DNA of 64,000 bases from Desulfitobacterium hafniense DCB-2. Lineage in GTDB: Bacteria; Bacillota; Desulfitobacteriia; Desulfitobacteriales; Desulfitobacteriaceae. A model generated the notes under the pieces. That model made no database searches. It saw only the letters and a program-made list of their open reading frames with translations, and was not told the origin of the DNA. The DNA lies in the NCBI RefSeq assembly GCF_000021925.1, contig NC_011830.1:4685001-4749000 (forward strand), read 5' to 3'. Both the position numbers and the translations under genes were made by a program. Of the stretch, positions 41,967 to 50,329 are shown piece after piece (positions within the stretch are counted from its first letter, which is position 1; each line of letters starts with the position of its first letter).

Positions 41967-43405
41967 AAATATTGACCACCAAAATACACTTTGCTAACCA
42001 AAAAGTTGACCACCTCTAGAGCCTAATCCTGTATGATTGGAGTTGCTGAGACAACAATCGCACAGGGGGAAAGGACATGTTAGAGATGGTCGATAAAGAG
42101 TATATCAGAAAAAAGCACTTTGTTGAAGGGTGGTCTATCCGGAAGATTAGTCGCAACCTGAATTTAGCCCGGCAAACCATACGAAAGGCCCTTAAAGATT
42201 CCAATATACCTCAATATAACCTTACTAAGGACAGGCCCTCACCCGTTCTAGAACCCTATAAAGAGATTATTCGTGAGTGGTTAAAGCAAGATGAATCCGC
42301 ACCACCTAAACAAAGACATACAGCAAGAAAGATTTATGACCGCCTAAGAGAAGAACATGGATTTACAGGCGGAGAATCTACTGTTAGGACCTTTGTTCAA
42401 AAGGAAAAGAAAAAGTATGTTGAGATGTTCATCCCTTTAACTGCGGATTGGGGTGAACAAGCTCAGGTCGATTGGGGTAGAGCTAAAGTCTACATCGGCG
42501 GTAAATATACAGAAGTATGCCTGTTCTGTCTGAGGTTAAAAGCGAGCCTTGTCCCTTTTGTTTGGGCTTCCCCTACGGAAAGATTGGAAGCCTTTCTTGA
42601 AGGGCATAAAAGAGCTTTCGAGTGGTTAGGAGGAGTTCCAGCAAGCTTGGTCTATGACAATCCAAAAACCGCTGTAACCAAGATCCTTAAGGGTCCACAT
42701 CGCCAAGAACATGCCGTCTTTTCAAGCCTAAGAGCCCATTACTTATTTGACAGTGATTTTTGTAATCCAGCCAGTGGAAACGAAAAAGGGACCGTTGAAA
42801 ATCTCGTCAAGTTTGTGCGGCGTAACGCGATGGTTCCAGTTCCTCACGTCAGTTCCCTTGATGAGCTCAATGAGCAGCTTCTTCGTTGGTGTGAGAAACA
42901 ACGACAAGCCCGGATTAAGGAATGGGAGCAAGAACGAGAAGGTCTAAGACCTCTTCCATCCGTACCTTTTAAGTGCTCGCGAACTCATATGGTGTCCTCA
43001 AGTCGATTGCTTCTTTTTCAACTGGACCGTAACCATTACTCTGTGCCGGTTGAATACGGAAATCGCCATCTTAGAGTAGAAGCGTTTGTTGAACGGATTG
43101 AGGTGTATGACTCCACTAAGCTGGTCACGGTCCATGAGCGCACCTACAGCCGTGGCGAGAAAGTGATGAAGTTAGAGCATTACTTGCCCATCATTAAAAC
43201 CAAACCTCGCGCTGCAAAAAATGCTTTAGTGGTCAGAAAGCTTCCTGAAGTCTACCAAAAACTTAGAGTTAGGCTTTGTAGTAAAGATCCCGAAGGATAC
43301 CGTGAATTCGCTAAGATATTGCTGCTAAATCTTGAATTTCGCTTTGAAGATGTCCTAGCGGCAGTAGAAGAAGGTCTTCAGCAACACTGCCCAACTCGAG
43401 TTTGA
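41958..43405 (+). mobile_element. IS21-family element, left end and istA only
   Basis: Left end begins TGCTAACATAAA at about 41958 and contains two TTGACCACC repeats (41971 onward and 42011 onward), as expected for the repeated transposase sites of IS21. istA follows; istB and the right end are missing, and another IS begins about 105 nt later. Confidence 0.75.
42077..43405 (+). CDS. istA: IS21-family transposase IstA
   Basis: A 442-residue DDE recombinase: N-terminal HTH (GWSIRKISRNLNLARQTIRKAL), then the integrase core with Asp in AQVDWGRAKVYIGG, Asp in SLVYDNPKTAVTK, and Glu in GNEKGTVENLVKFVRR, and a C-terminal beta domain (LDRNHYSVPVEYGNRHLRVEA). GGGGAAAGGAC before the ATG. The usual partner IstB, an AAA ATPase needed for strand transfer, is absent downstream, so the element should not move alone. 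Confidence 0.93.
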   Translation: MLEMVDKEYIRKKHFVEGWSIRKISRNLNLARQTIRKALKDSNIPQYNLTKDRPSPVLEPYKEIIREWLKQDESAPPKQRHTARKIYDRLREEHGFTGGESTVRTFVQKEKKKYVEMFIPLTADWGEQAQVDWGRAKVYIGGKYTEVCLFCLRLKASLVPFVWASPTERLEAFLEGHKRAFEWLGGVPASLVYDNPKTAVTKILKGPHRQEHAVFSSLRAHYLFDSDFCNPASGNEKGTVENLVKFVRRNAMVPVPHVSSLDELNEQLLRWCEKQRQARIKEWEQEREGLRPLPSVPFKCSRTHMVSSSRLLLFQLDRNHYSVPVEYGNRHLRVEAFVERIEVYDSTKLVTVHERTYSRGEKVMKLEHYLPIIKTKPRAAKNALVVRKLPEVYQKLRVRLCSKDPEGYREFAKILLLNLEFRFEDVLAAVEEGLQQHCPTRV

Positions 43406-43509
43406 CAGTAACGCCTTAAAATTTGTTACAGTTAAATTGTAATTATGGCTCCCCATGCGGGTTTGAAATGTACAAATAAGTAAAATTACCATTCGAAAAC
43501 CGAAATGTA

Positions 43510-45185
43510 GTGCCGCACATTCGTGATTATTATTGAGTAATAGAGATTTACTTGGTATAATTGTAGTGATATGTTTGCGCGAATTAAAACTGCCTACAAC
43601 CGGGACGGCTCACCACGCCGTTACCTTCAACTTGTTGAGAGTCGGCGCGAAGAGGGTAAAGTTCGTCAGAAAGTCCTTTGTAACTTGGGGAGAGTGGAGG
43701 ATCTCCAAAATGGGAAACTTGACGACCTTATTCGCTCTCTGGCGAAGTTCTCCGATACGCTCGCAGTGGTTGATGCTGCGGAAGATCTCTTTGCGGATTG
43801 GAGCAAAGAATTTGGTCCTTCTATGGTCTTTCGTCGGCTTTGGGAAAACCTTGGTCTCCATAAAATTTTTGCCGGGCTCTTTAACGAGAGAGACTTGAGC
43901 ATCGATGTTCAAGAAGCTATTTTTTGTATGGTCTTAAATCGTTTGACAGAGCCTACCAGTAAATTGGGAGTTAGCGATTGGAAAGATTCCGTCTATCGCC
44001 CTGAATTTGAAAGTTTAAAGCTTCACCACTTCTATAGAGCCATTGACTTTCTCGATGAAAACAAAGACACTCTCGAAGAGCAATTATTTTTTCACCATAC
44101 CAACCTGTTCACGCAGCAGCTGGATTTGGTGTTCTTTGATACCACCTCCACGTATGTCCAAGGAGATGCCGGAGCCTTTGACCTCTTGGAATACGGGCAT
44201 TCCAAGGATCATCGTCCCGACCGCCTTCAGGTCATGATAGGTATATTAATGTCCAGAGACGGGATTCCCATAGCTCATCATGTGTTCCCAGGAAACACGC
44301 CGGATACGGATGCCTTTATTGAGGCTGTAAGTGATTTGAAAAAGCGCTTTACTATCCAGCGAGTCATTGTCGTTGGGGATCGGGGCATGATGGGGAAACG
44401 AACCTTGGAACTGCTTGAAGAATTGCAACTTCACTACATCCTTGGGGTTCGTATGCGTAATATAAAGGCTGGTCCAGAGCTTGCAGCATCTGCGCAACCT
44501 TATCCCTTCGTGAAGGATAATCTAAAGGTTAAAGAAGTCCTCCATCAGGAGAAACGTTATATTGTGTGCTTAAACGAAGAGGAAGCCAAACGCGATCAGC
44601 TCGTCCGAGAACACATTGAGATGAAACTGAGAAGCAAGCTGGAACATGGGGGCATTAAGGATTTAATCGGCCATAGTGAATACAAAAAATATATCAATGT
44701 GACTGCCGAAGCAGCAACGATTAATACCGATAAATTGAAGCAAGCTGCTGTTTTCGATGGACTCTATATCCTACAAACCAATACCGAGCTCCCAACGGAA
44801 GAGGTAGCCACAGCGTATCGTGACTTATGGCAGATAGAACGGGCCTTCCGGAATCTCAAGAGTACTCTCGACTTACGCCCTGTTTACCACTGGAAAGAAA
44901 GGCGAATCTCTGGTCACATCATGCTTTGCTTTTTAGCCCTGGTGATACAGATCAGGTTCCAGAAACTCCTGGAAAACTGCGCAAGCGAGTATGGCTATAC
45001 GGAGGTAATAAGAGCTTTAAGAAAAGTTCATGCCGTTAAGCTTAAACTAAAGGACCAGGATCATTTAGTCAGAACGGAAATCCATGGAGCAGCGGCTATG
45101 GCCTTTAAGGCAGTAGGGCTTCGGATTCCTGAACGAGTACAGGAGATGTAAGATAATTACCATAAATAGTTAATTGTAGTGGCAC
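43510..45185 (+). mobile_element. IS1634-family insertion sequence
   Basis: About 1.68 kb with short imperfect inverted ends, GTGCCGCACATT from 43510 and GTGCCACTACAATT reading in from 45185. The right end interrupts the recombinase gene at 45186. Ends are placed within a few bases; no target duplication could be confirmed. Confidence 0.7.
43571..45151 (+). CDS. IS1634-family transposase
   Basis: A 526-residue DDE transposase of the IS4-superfamily IS1634 group: RIKTAYNRDGSPRRYLQLVES at the start, LVFFDTTSTYVQGD with the first Asp, VIVVGDRGMMGKRTLELL with the second, and YRDLWQIERAFRNLKSTLDLRPVYHW with the Glu of the Y-(2)-R-(3)-E-like signature. Complete frame, so the element may be active. 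Weak start context (GATATG). Confidence 0.93.
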   Translation: MFARIKTAYNRDGSPRRYLQLVESRREEGKVRQKVLCNLGRVEDLQNGKLDDLIRSLAKFSDTLAVVDAAEDLFADWSKEFGPSMVFRRLWENLGLHKIFAGLFNERDLSIDVQEAIFCMVLNRLTEPTSKLGVSDWKDSVYRPEFESLKLHHFYRAIDFLDENKDTLEEQLFFHHTNLFTQQLDLVFFDTTSTYVQGDAGAFDLLEYGHSKDHRPDRLQVMIGILMSRDGIPIAHHVFPGNTPDTDAFIEAVSDLKKRFTIQRVIVVGDRGMMGKRTLELLEELQLHYILGVRMRNIKAGPELAASAQPYPFVKDNLKVKEVLHQEKRYIVCLNEEEAKRDQLVREHIEMKLRSKLEHGGIKDLIGHSEYKKYINVTAEAATINTDKLKQAAVFDGLYILQTNTELPTEEVATAYRDLWQIERAFRNLKSTLDLRPVYHWKERRISGHIMLCFLALVIQIRFQKLLENCASEYGYTEVIRALRKVHAVKLKLKDQDHLVRTEIHGAAAMAFKAVGLRIPERVQEM

Positions 45186-45756
45186 GCCCAAAAATGAACC
45201 TTTCAAACCCTTGAAATTCAATAGTTTCAGTTTTTGAGGTGTCAAACTCAAGTGAAAGCGTAGCAAGCCGTTCCACTGCATACTTTCGGATATCCTCCGC
45301 TGTCAATCCCTTGGCGAAGCCTTGCGGGTTGTGTATGAAAGCGTGTTGCAGGAACCGTCGCACATGATTGACTTCCGAATTAGCAGTGTCTTCTTTAATA
45401 TGCTTAATCTGCAGCGAATACTCACGGAAGTGTTGAAGCTGGCCTGCTAGTTCAGGTGTTGAAGTGGTTTCGGTGCTGCTCTTCAGTCTGTTGCCGCTGA
45501 CCATCATGTAATACAAGCTCAATGCGGCGCGGCAATACTTGAAGGTTCGCGAGTTATTCACTTTTTCGGTTTCGAGAAAGACTTCGAACGCTTCTTTTGA
45601 TGTGTCTGCCTGCAGTAATTCGGTCTGCCGCAGGAATCGCGAAAGATAGGTGCCGTACCCGCTGACCGATGCATCGCTGTACTCCTGTTTTCGCATGTAC
45701 TCTTTGAATCTCTCAAGCTCGCGGCGTGTGTCTTCACTGATTTTGAATGTTGGCAT
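45157..45756 (-). pseudogene. Tyrosine recombinase truncated by IS1634 (N-terminal domains only)
   Basis: A 199-codon frame whose first 190 residues form the N-terminal DNA-binding part of an XerC-like recombinase, with two SAM-like helical bundles (RRELERFKEYMRKQEYSDASVSGYGTYLSRFL, then LQHFREYSLQIKHIKEDTANSEVNHVRRFL). The catalytic domain is missing. The last ten residues (GRATTINYLW) are read from the IS1634 end. The double N-terminal domain recalls recombinases in trio (RIT elements). AAAGGAGC precedes the ATG. Confidence 0.8.
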
Positions 45757-45862
45757 AATAACAGTGCTCCTTTCAAAAATTTTGCACTGTTATTTTACAC
45801 AATATCTGGGACTGCACCATCGTTGCGTTTACGCTGGGCACATAAATATATTCGGAACATAA

Positions 45863-45894
45863 TTACGTTTATGTTCTTACGCACATAAACGTAA
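45863..45894. repeat. Palindrome upstream of recombinase, possible element end or attachment site
   Basis: Perfect 11-bp arms TTACGTTTATG / CATAAACGTAA separated by 10 nt. It lies 107 nt upstream of the truncated recombinase start and exactly at the point where readable IS66 transposase sequence begins (45893). That position suggests it is the end of a recombinase-carrying element inserted in IS66. A further GCGTTTACGC motif lies at about 45826. Confidence 0.55.
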
Positions 45895-46146
45895 GAATTG
45901 GCTTTTTTCCAACACACCCAACGGTGCAAGAGCCAGTGCTATTTATTACAGCCTGATCGTAACAGCAAGAGAGAATGGTTTGAATCTGTTTGAGTATTTA
46001 GCGTGGATTTTCACGAACAGCCCTAATCTAGGGAAACCCGGGCTACCTAACAATCCATCGAAGAACTTCTCCCTGGAAGTAACGCTTTGCCGAAGAAGGT
46101 GTTTTCCCCGAAACCAAACGATGAGATATCAGAGAAGCACGCTTAG
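45893..46146 (+). pseudogene. C-terminal remnant of IS66-family transposase
   Basis: Reads KNWLFSNTPNGARASAIYYS, then VTARENGLNLFEYLAWIFTN in one frame, then after a +1 shift near 46045 SIEELLPGSNALPKKV to the stop at 46146. This order is the conserved C-terminus of IS66 TnpC proteins. The 5' part is absent. Confidence 0.85.
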
Positions 46147-46197
46147 GAGGAAGACTGACCCGCATCGTAATTAGGTGCGGGTTTATTTGACGTTTAC
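46147..46197. mobile_element. IS66 right end
   Basis: Contains a 7-bp stem (ACCCGCA / TGCGGGT, 46158-46182) and ends in GACGTTTAC, the inverse of the GTAAACGTC-type tip of IS66 elements, at 46197. The following sequence is recombinase-like on the minus strand. Confidence 0.65.
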
Positions 46198-46720
46198 GAA
46201 GTCATGAACTCTTGCTGAATTTCCTCTAATTGCACTAGATTCAGGCAACTTATCCCAAAATTCATGGAACCAATTGTTATATATGGATTTATGAAAGCAG
46301 TTTCCATCCTTATTGATGCTTCTGGGCTGTGCAGCCCGCAGCAGTACAGCATGCGGAAAATGATCGGTATGACATATCTCCTGGTCGGAGAGAACGGTGA
46401 AGAAGGGTACTGATCAATGGCATTGAAAAAGGCTTTCAACTCGAAGGTCATATAGATATAGGGCCTCATACCTTAATCTGCCTATCCGGGAGTAACCATG
46501 AGTGACATAAACATCGTAGCCAAGCCCTTTCATATATTTGCCAAGCTGCCTTATAGGAGTAATCCTCCTCAAAAGGCCGTTTGAATAATCTCCATGGTTT
46601 GACTGAATCCAGAGGCAAAGGCTATTGTCCATGTGAGGGTGCTATCTCCCAGAAACTTATCGGCCACAAGTCTATAAAAGTGATACAGTATTCGGGTTGA
46701 AGACTTAACCTAATGCTCGT
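46198..46720 (-). pseudogene. Second tyrosine recombinase, frameshifted and truncated
   Basis: Scattered frames on the minus strand make up a recombinase N-terminus: RRITPIRQLGKYMKGLGYDVYV (46414-46632 frame), then FELKAFFNAIDQYP and YVIPIIFRMLYCCGLHSPEA (46194-46469 frame). The IRQ-GKY and Y-(V)-P-x-(I/L)-F-R-x-(L/I)-Y-C-C-G-L-R/H-x-x-E pattern is typical of integrases of the RIT/IS-associated group. It has at least two frameshifts and its 3' half is cut by the IS66 end at 46197. Confidence 0.75.
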
Positions 46721-46767
46721 TTCTGGATGATAAAATCTTTAATGCAGGAACCAAGGAGATTTTTAAC

Positions 46768-47627
46768 CTAAACTCCCGAGATTTTATATCTAGGTCGGAG
46801 GTTTAACTCCCAAAGCTTCATAAGGAGCTTGTTGCTTGCCCGTAATCTCTCTTGAAACATAAGATTGCAGATATCGCAGTAGTCACGAACAAATGAGTCG
46901 ATCAAACTGGCGGCAGCCCGCCAATCACCATACCCTGAGCTGAAACCAAACATCCGAAGACACGTTCAAGGCAGTAGGGAAGACCATTCCAATCTCTAGG
47001 AAAATATGGAGGGAAATCAGCTTTCAAGTAATTCCTATTCTTCAGTGGTTTTAACAGCTTACTGCGAACTGCAAAGATAGAGCCTGCTACATATTCCCAT
47101 TCTCTGATTAATAGCTTACACTCTTGCATCGCTGCCTCTACCTTTATCAAGTCGATATCCTGTGCAATCATCGCTGAACCACGTAGCAGAACTTCACGTG
47201 CGCACACCATTCCGATGTGTGGATGCCGTTCCATTATTCTCATCACATACTTGACCCGTTGCTGACTTCCCATAAGCGCTTGAAACATATAATCACGCCA
47301 TTTGGAACCACTTAAATCTACTCCATTGCGACTAAACTCAATAGGTATATCCTTTTTGCTATGTAGTTTAAAAACAACATCATAATAATCAAGATTAATC
47401 TCCTTAAGAAAGCATAGAAACGGATAAATATCAAAGCCTACATTGTCAGTGACAATCACCTTAGCATGAGGATAACGCCCTTTTAAGACGGGGAGAAATA
47501 CTTTGTTTTCCTGCGGAATAGTAAAATAAAGATCATATGAAATATCGCAAAAATTATCAAGATAGAATGTTATTTCTTGAAACATTTCTACATAATAAAG
47601 ATGCACACAAACTGCTATTTTCAACAT
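46768..47627 (-). pseudogene. RgpF-like rhamnan synthesis protein, frameshifted near the C-terminus
   Basis: The first frame (46902-47627) gives 241 residues of an RgpF-type glycosyltransferase-like domain: VCVHLYYVEMFQEITFYLDN, VGFDIYPFLCFLKEINL, FKLHSKKD, and CLERVFG. It then runs into a short foreign tail. The next frame from about 46940 continues sensibly as YGDWRAAASLIDSFVRDYCDI and on to a stop at 46768. That stretch lines up with the C-terminus of the 606-residue homologue next door (GYLTGWVSTIEDAEIHLTN). A single-base indel near 46930 therefore splits one gene. It may still make a nearly full-length protein. RgpF proteins act in rhamnan polymer synthesis. Confidence 0.78.
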
Positions 47628-47639
47628 TCACACCACCGC

Positions 47640-49460
47640 TTATCCTATAGGTTTCCCACCCATTTTATAATATATCTTTTTTAATACAGTCCATATAGTA
47701 GGATGTAACCGTTTTTTTAAATAACTCTTTATCGCCTCATTAGCACCTACCCGGCTTACAATGGGAACGAAAATACTTTTATCTGGTGAATTATGTAGCT
47801 TTATATTTACATCACGATATAAGTACGAAATATTTGTCAAATGAATTTCCGCGTCTTCAATCGTGGATACCCAGCCAGTTAAGTACCCTGCATCCTGCAC
47901 AATGAACGGATAAGCACGTTCAATAATATGAATCAAAGAACCATCCAGCGGCAAAGGTTCTTCTGGAAAGTCTTCATACTCCCATTCCATATCCAGTATG
48001 CGCTTCATACAAATCGGACGAAACCAAAACATAGCACCCATTGGAGCAAGCGGTGGAACATCAGGCGAAATTAGAAGGTCGATCCCGGCCCGTTTCAAAA
48101 ATTCTTCTGTACCTTTATAATTTGCACCCCATTCGCCGCCATATAAATCTCTGAAATTCGCATGTAGCAAATGTACAGGCTCTAGAGCACCAATTCTTGG
48201 ATTATCTTCGAATATGGATAATATATTTTCAACGTAAGCTGATGTGGCTAATAATGCGTCAAGATTTTGCAATCCAAATTCGACCCCTACACATCCCGGC
48301 CGTAAAAAAGAGCTTTTTTTGTCGTGTACAATACACGCATAATCATAGTCGAGAATAAAATCTTTTGTGGCTACCAAAAATGCGCTTTCAGCTCTGCCCC
48401 GGGCATTTATAACCTTAATCGTCGTATTATTAAGCTCATAGCTTTTAATTTTTTCTTCAATGATTCCAACAAGTTCTTTTTTAGGAGTGGTAATAACTAT
48501 GTCGGCAAACTGCGGTATAGATTGCATATAGTGGAAGCAGGAATCGAGCAAATCCTCATAATATACATGAAAGCAAACAACAACTTTAGGCTGGCGTTTC
48601 AAGGGCTTTACAACATAATCACTTGGAAGGAAGTAGTTCAGATGAAGACAGTTCTTAATAAATGCATAGTGCTGCGTCGCAAGTAAATCATCCAGAATGA
48701 TGTTCGTGTCGTATAAATCATTTTTCTGAATATAATCAAACACCCGCTTTGATGCGCTCCCGCGATGATAAGATAAAAAACGATTATACTCAGCGCAAAA
48801 AGCCTTTCTTTTAATAATCGGGCATCGCTGGTCAATGACAAGCTTATCCGGTGCCTCAATAGTAAGATCAATATAGTCCGGTGTATTGTGACAATAGACA
48901 TCGTATGTGAAGCCTTTATCCGCAAAATACTGAGTAAACTTCGTTTCATGCAGTAGAATACATTCTTCGCGGGAATAAACGGGGCAGAGATTCTCCCAAT
49001 ATAATTTCCATACATCGGAAAGAAACATGCGGGGTCTAAACACCATAAAATAGGAAAGTATCCAGGTTCCTTCATAACCCGCTTCATTCAAAGGCCACTC
49101 AGTAATGCCCCAAAAATCTAGGTTTTTTTGCCCCATTTCATCAAACATTTCACGAAACGGATAAACGGGACCATAGCACGAGCAATTACAGAGTATCACC
49201 TCGTCATACTCTGATATTTCTTCCCCTTCAGCATCCAAGGCTGTTTTATACGCCCAAAAATCAACACCCTCATTAGGGCGCACCAAAACTTCCGCCCCAA
49301 CTGTTTCTTCCAATATCTCCCGACCATTTTTATTAATTTCCCCATTTACGACGACATATATCTTATTTGCAACTTCTTTTATCCCTTTTAAGTATACAGT
49401 AATATATTCTCGAACTATTCCCTCTTTTTCCCAAAAAACAAATATTGCTAGTCTATTCAT
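47640..49460 (-). CDS. RgpF-like rhamnan synthesis protein with two related domains
   Basis: A 606-residue protein (ATG 49460, GAGGT at 8 nt) made of two RgpF-type halves. The first (about 1-260) has FVFWEKEGIVREYITVYL, RPNEGVDFWAYKTALD and CNCSCYGPVYPF. The second (about 300-606) has VVCFHVYYEDLLDSCFHYM, RGRAESAFLVATKDFIL, HDKKSSF and GAMFWFRP. These are the signatures of RgpF, which takes part in assembling rhamnose-glucose wall polysaccharides in streptococci. It lies 11 nt after the epimerase gene and 12 nt before the smaller RgpF-like gene, in the same operon. Precise glycosyl linkage unknown. Confidence 0.85.
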   Translation of the reverse strand: MNRLAIFVFWEKEGIVREYITVYLKGIKEVANKIYVVVNGEINKNGREILEETVGAEVLVRPNEGVDFWAYKTALDAEGEEISEYDEVILCNCSCYGPVYPFREMFDEMGQKNLDFWGITEWPLNEAGYEGTWILSYFMVFRPRMFLSDVWKLYWENLCPVYSREECILLHETKFTQYFADKGFTYDVYCHNTPDYIDLTIEAPDKLVIDQRCPIIKRKAFCAEYNRFLSYHRGSASKRVFDYIQKNDLYDTNIILDDLLATQHYAFIKNCLHLNYFLPSDYVVKPLKRQPKVVVCFHVYYEDLLDSCFHYMQSIPQFADIVITTPKKELVGIIEEKIKSYELNNTTIKVINARGRAESAFLVATKDFILDYDYACIVHDKKSSFLRPGCVGVEFGLQNLDALLATSAYVENILSIFEDNPRIGALEPVHLLHANFRDLYGGEWGANYKGTEEFLKRAGIDLLISPDVPPLAPMGAMFWFRPICMKRILDMEWEYEDFPEEPLPLDGSLIHIIERAYPFIVQDAGYLTGWVSTIEDAEIHLTNISYLYRDVNIKLHNSPDKSIFVPIVSRVGANEAIKSYLKKRLHPTIWTVLKKIYYKMGGKPIG

Positions 49461-49471
49461 ACACATCTACC

Positions 49472-50329
49472 TCAAAATAATATACATTTTTTAATAATTT
49501 CAGTAATCTTCCGGTTGTCACCATAGATTACCGATGAATCGTATTCCCGTTTTGGAAAGGCTCCATATTCAGGCCTAATTTTAAAGTGATTCTCTCTGAT
49601 AAAGCCCTCAATCTTATCTCCTAAACGTGTAGGTTTTCCTGTACAGCAGTCAATAATGCCATCTACTTCCCTTTGTGAAATAACGGCAGCTATCTGCCTT
49701 GCAACCTCATACACCGAAACATAGTCGTACTCCTCATTTCCTGATGTAAACGGAAACGATTGCTTTCCTTCATCTTCCCATCGAATAATTTTACTCATGA
49801 TAGAATTGTTTCTACTGTCATTACCATAAACGGTAAAGGGGCGAAGCCACTGCAAACAAATGTTTTTTTCCTTAAAATATATTTCCAGTGCCTGCTTTAA
49901 CATGCTCTTCGCTAATGTATAAAAGTTATCTGGAATGACAACCGCATCCTGGTCCACCATGCCGTTTACACTCCCGTATTCGCGAAAAGAACCAGCGATT
50001 GCAAAATGAGTGGTACCATGATCAGCAAGATTTTTCAAAAAATGAAAGTGACAGGGAAGATCGTCAATGTGGCTCAACGCATTATGCTGAAATCCGTCCC
50101 GCCAGGCTAGGTGCACACATATATCCGGCTCTCCACATTCCTTATAGAGCGTCTCCTTTCTTGCCTCATTTAAGAGATCCATAGAGACGAATGTGACTCC
50201 TTTCGGAATATATTTATCATCAATATCTACAGCAATTGTTTGAAAATGCTGGCTATGCTTTTGCAATTCAGCGATCAAATGAGCCCCTATATAGCCATTT
50301 GCTCCCGTAACAACAACTTTCTTAGACAT
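49472..50329 (-). CDS. NAD-dependent epimerase/dehydratase (extended SDR)
   Basis: A 285-residue nucleotide-sugar or sugar-modifying oxidoreductase. It has the NAD(P) motif VTGANGYIGAHL at residue 6, a catalytic Tyr-x3-Lys in NFYTLAKS (about 135), and RPFTVYGNDSRNNS. The substrate cannot be told; in rhamnan clusters such genes make a second deoxysugar or reduce a 4-keto intermediate. The ATG directly abuts the stop of the methyltransferase gene (TAGATG), so translation is coupled. Confidence 0.85.
   Translation of the reverse strand: MSKKVVVTGANGYIGAHLIAELQKHSQHFQTIAVDIDDKYIPKGVTFVSMDLLNEARKETLYKECGEPDICVHLAWRDGFQHNALSHIDDLPCHFHFLKNLADHGTTHFAIAGSFREYGSVNGMVDQDAVVIPDNFYTLAKSMLKQALEIYFKEKNICLQWLRPFTVYGNDSRNNSIMSKIIRWEDEGKQSFPFTSGNEEYDYVSVYEVARQIAAVISQREVDGIIDCCTGKPTRLGDKIEGFIRENHFKIRPEYGAFPKREYDSSVIYGDNRKITEIIKKCILF

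Noticed and set aside
45897..46200. Separate host gene on the plus strand
   Set aside because: Sequence follows the conserved C-terminus of IS66 transposase and ends in an IS66-like tip.
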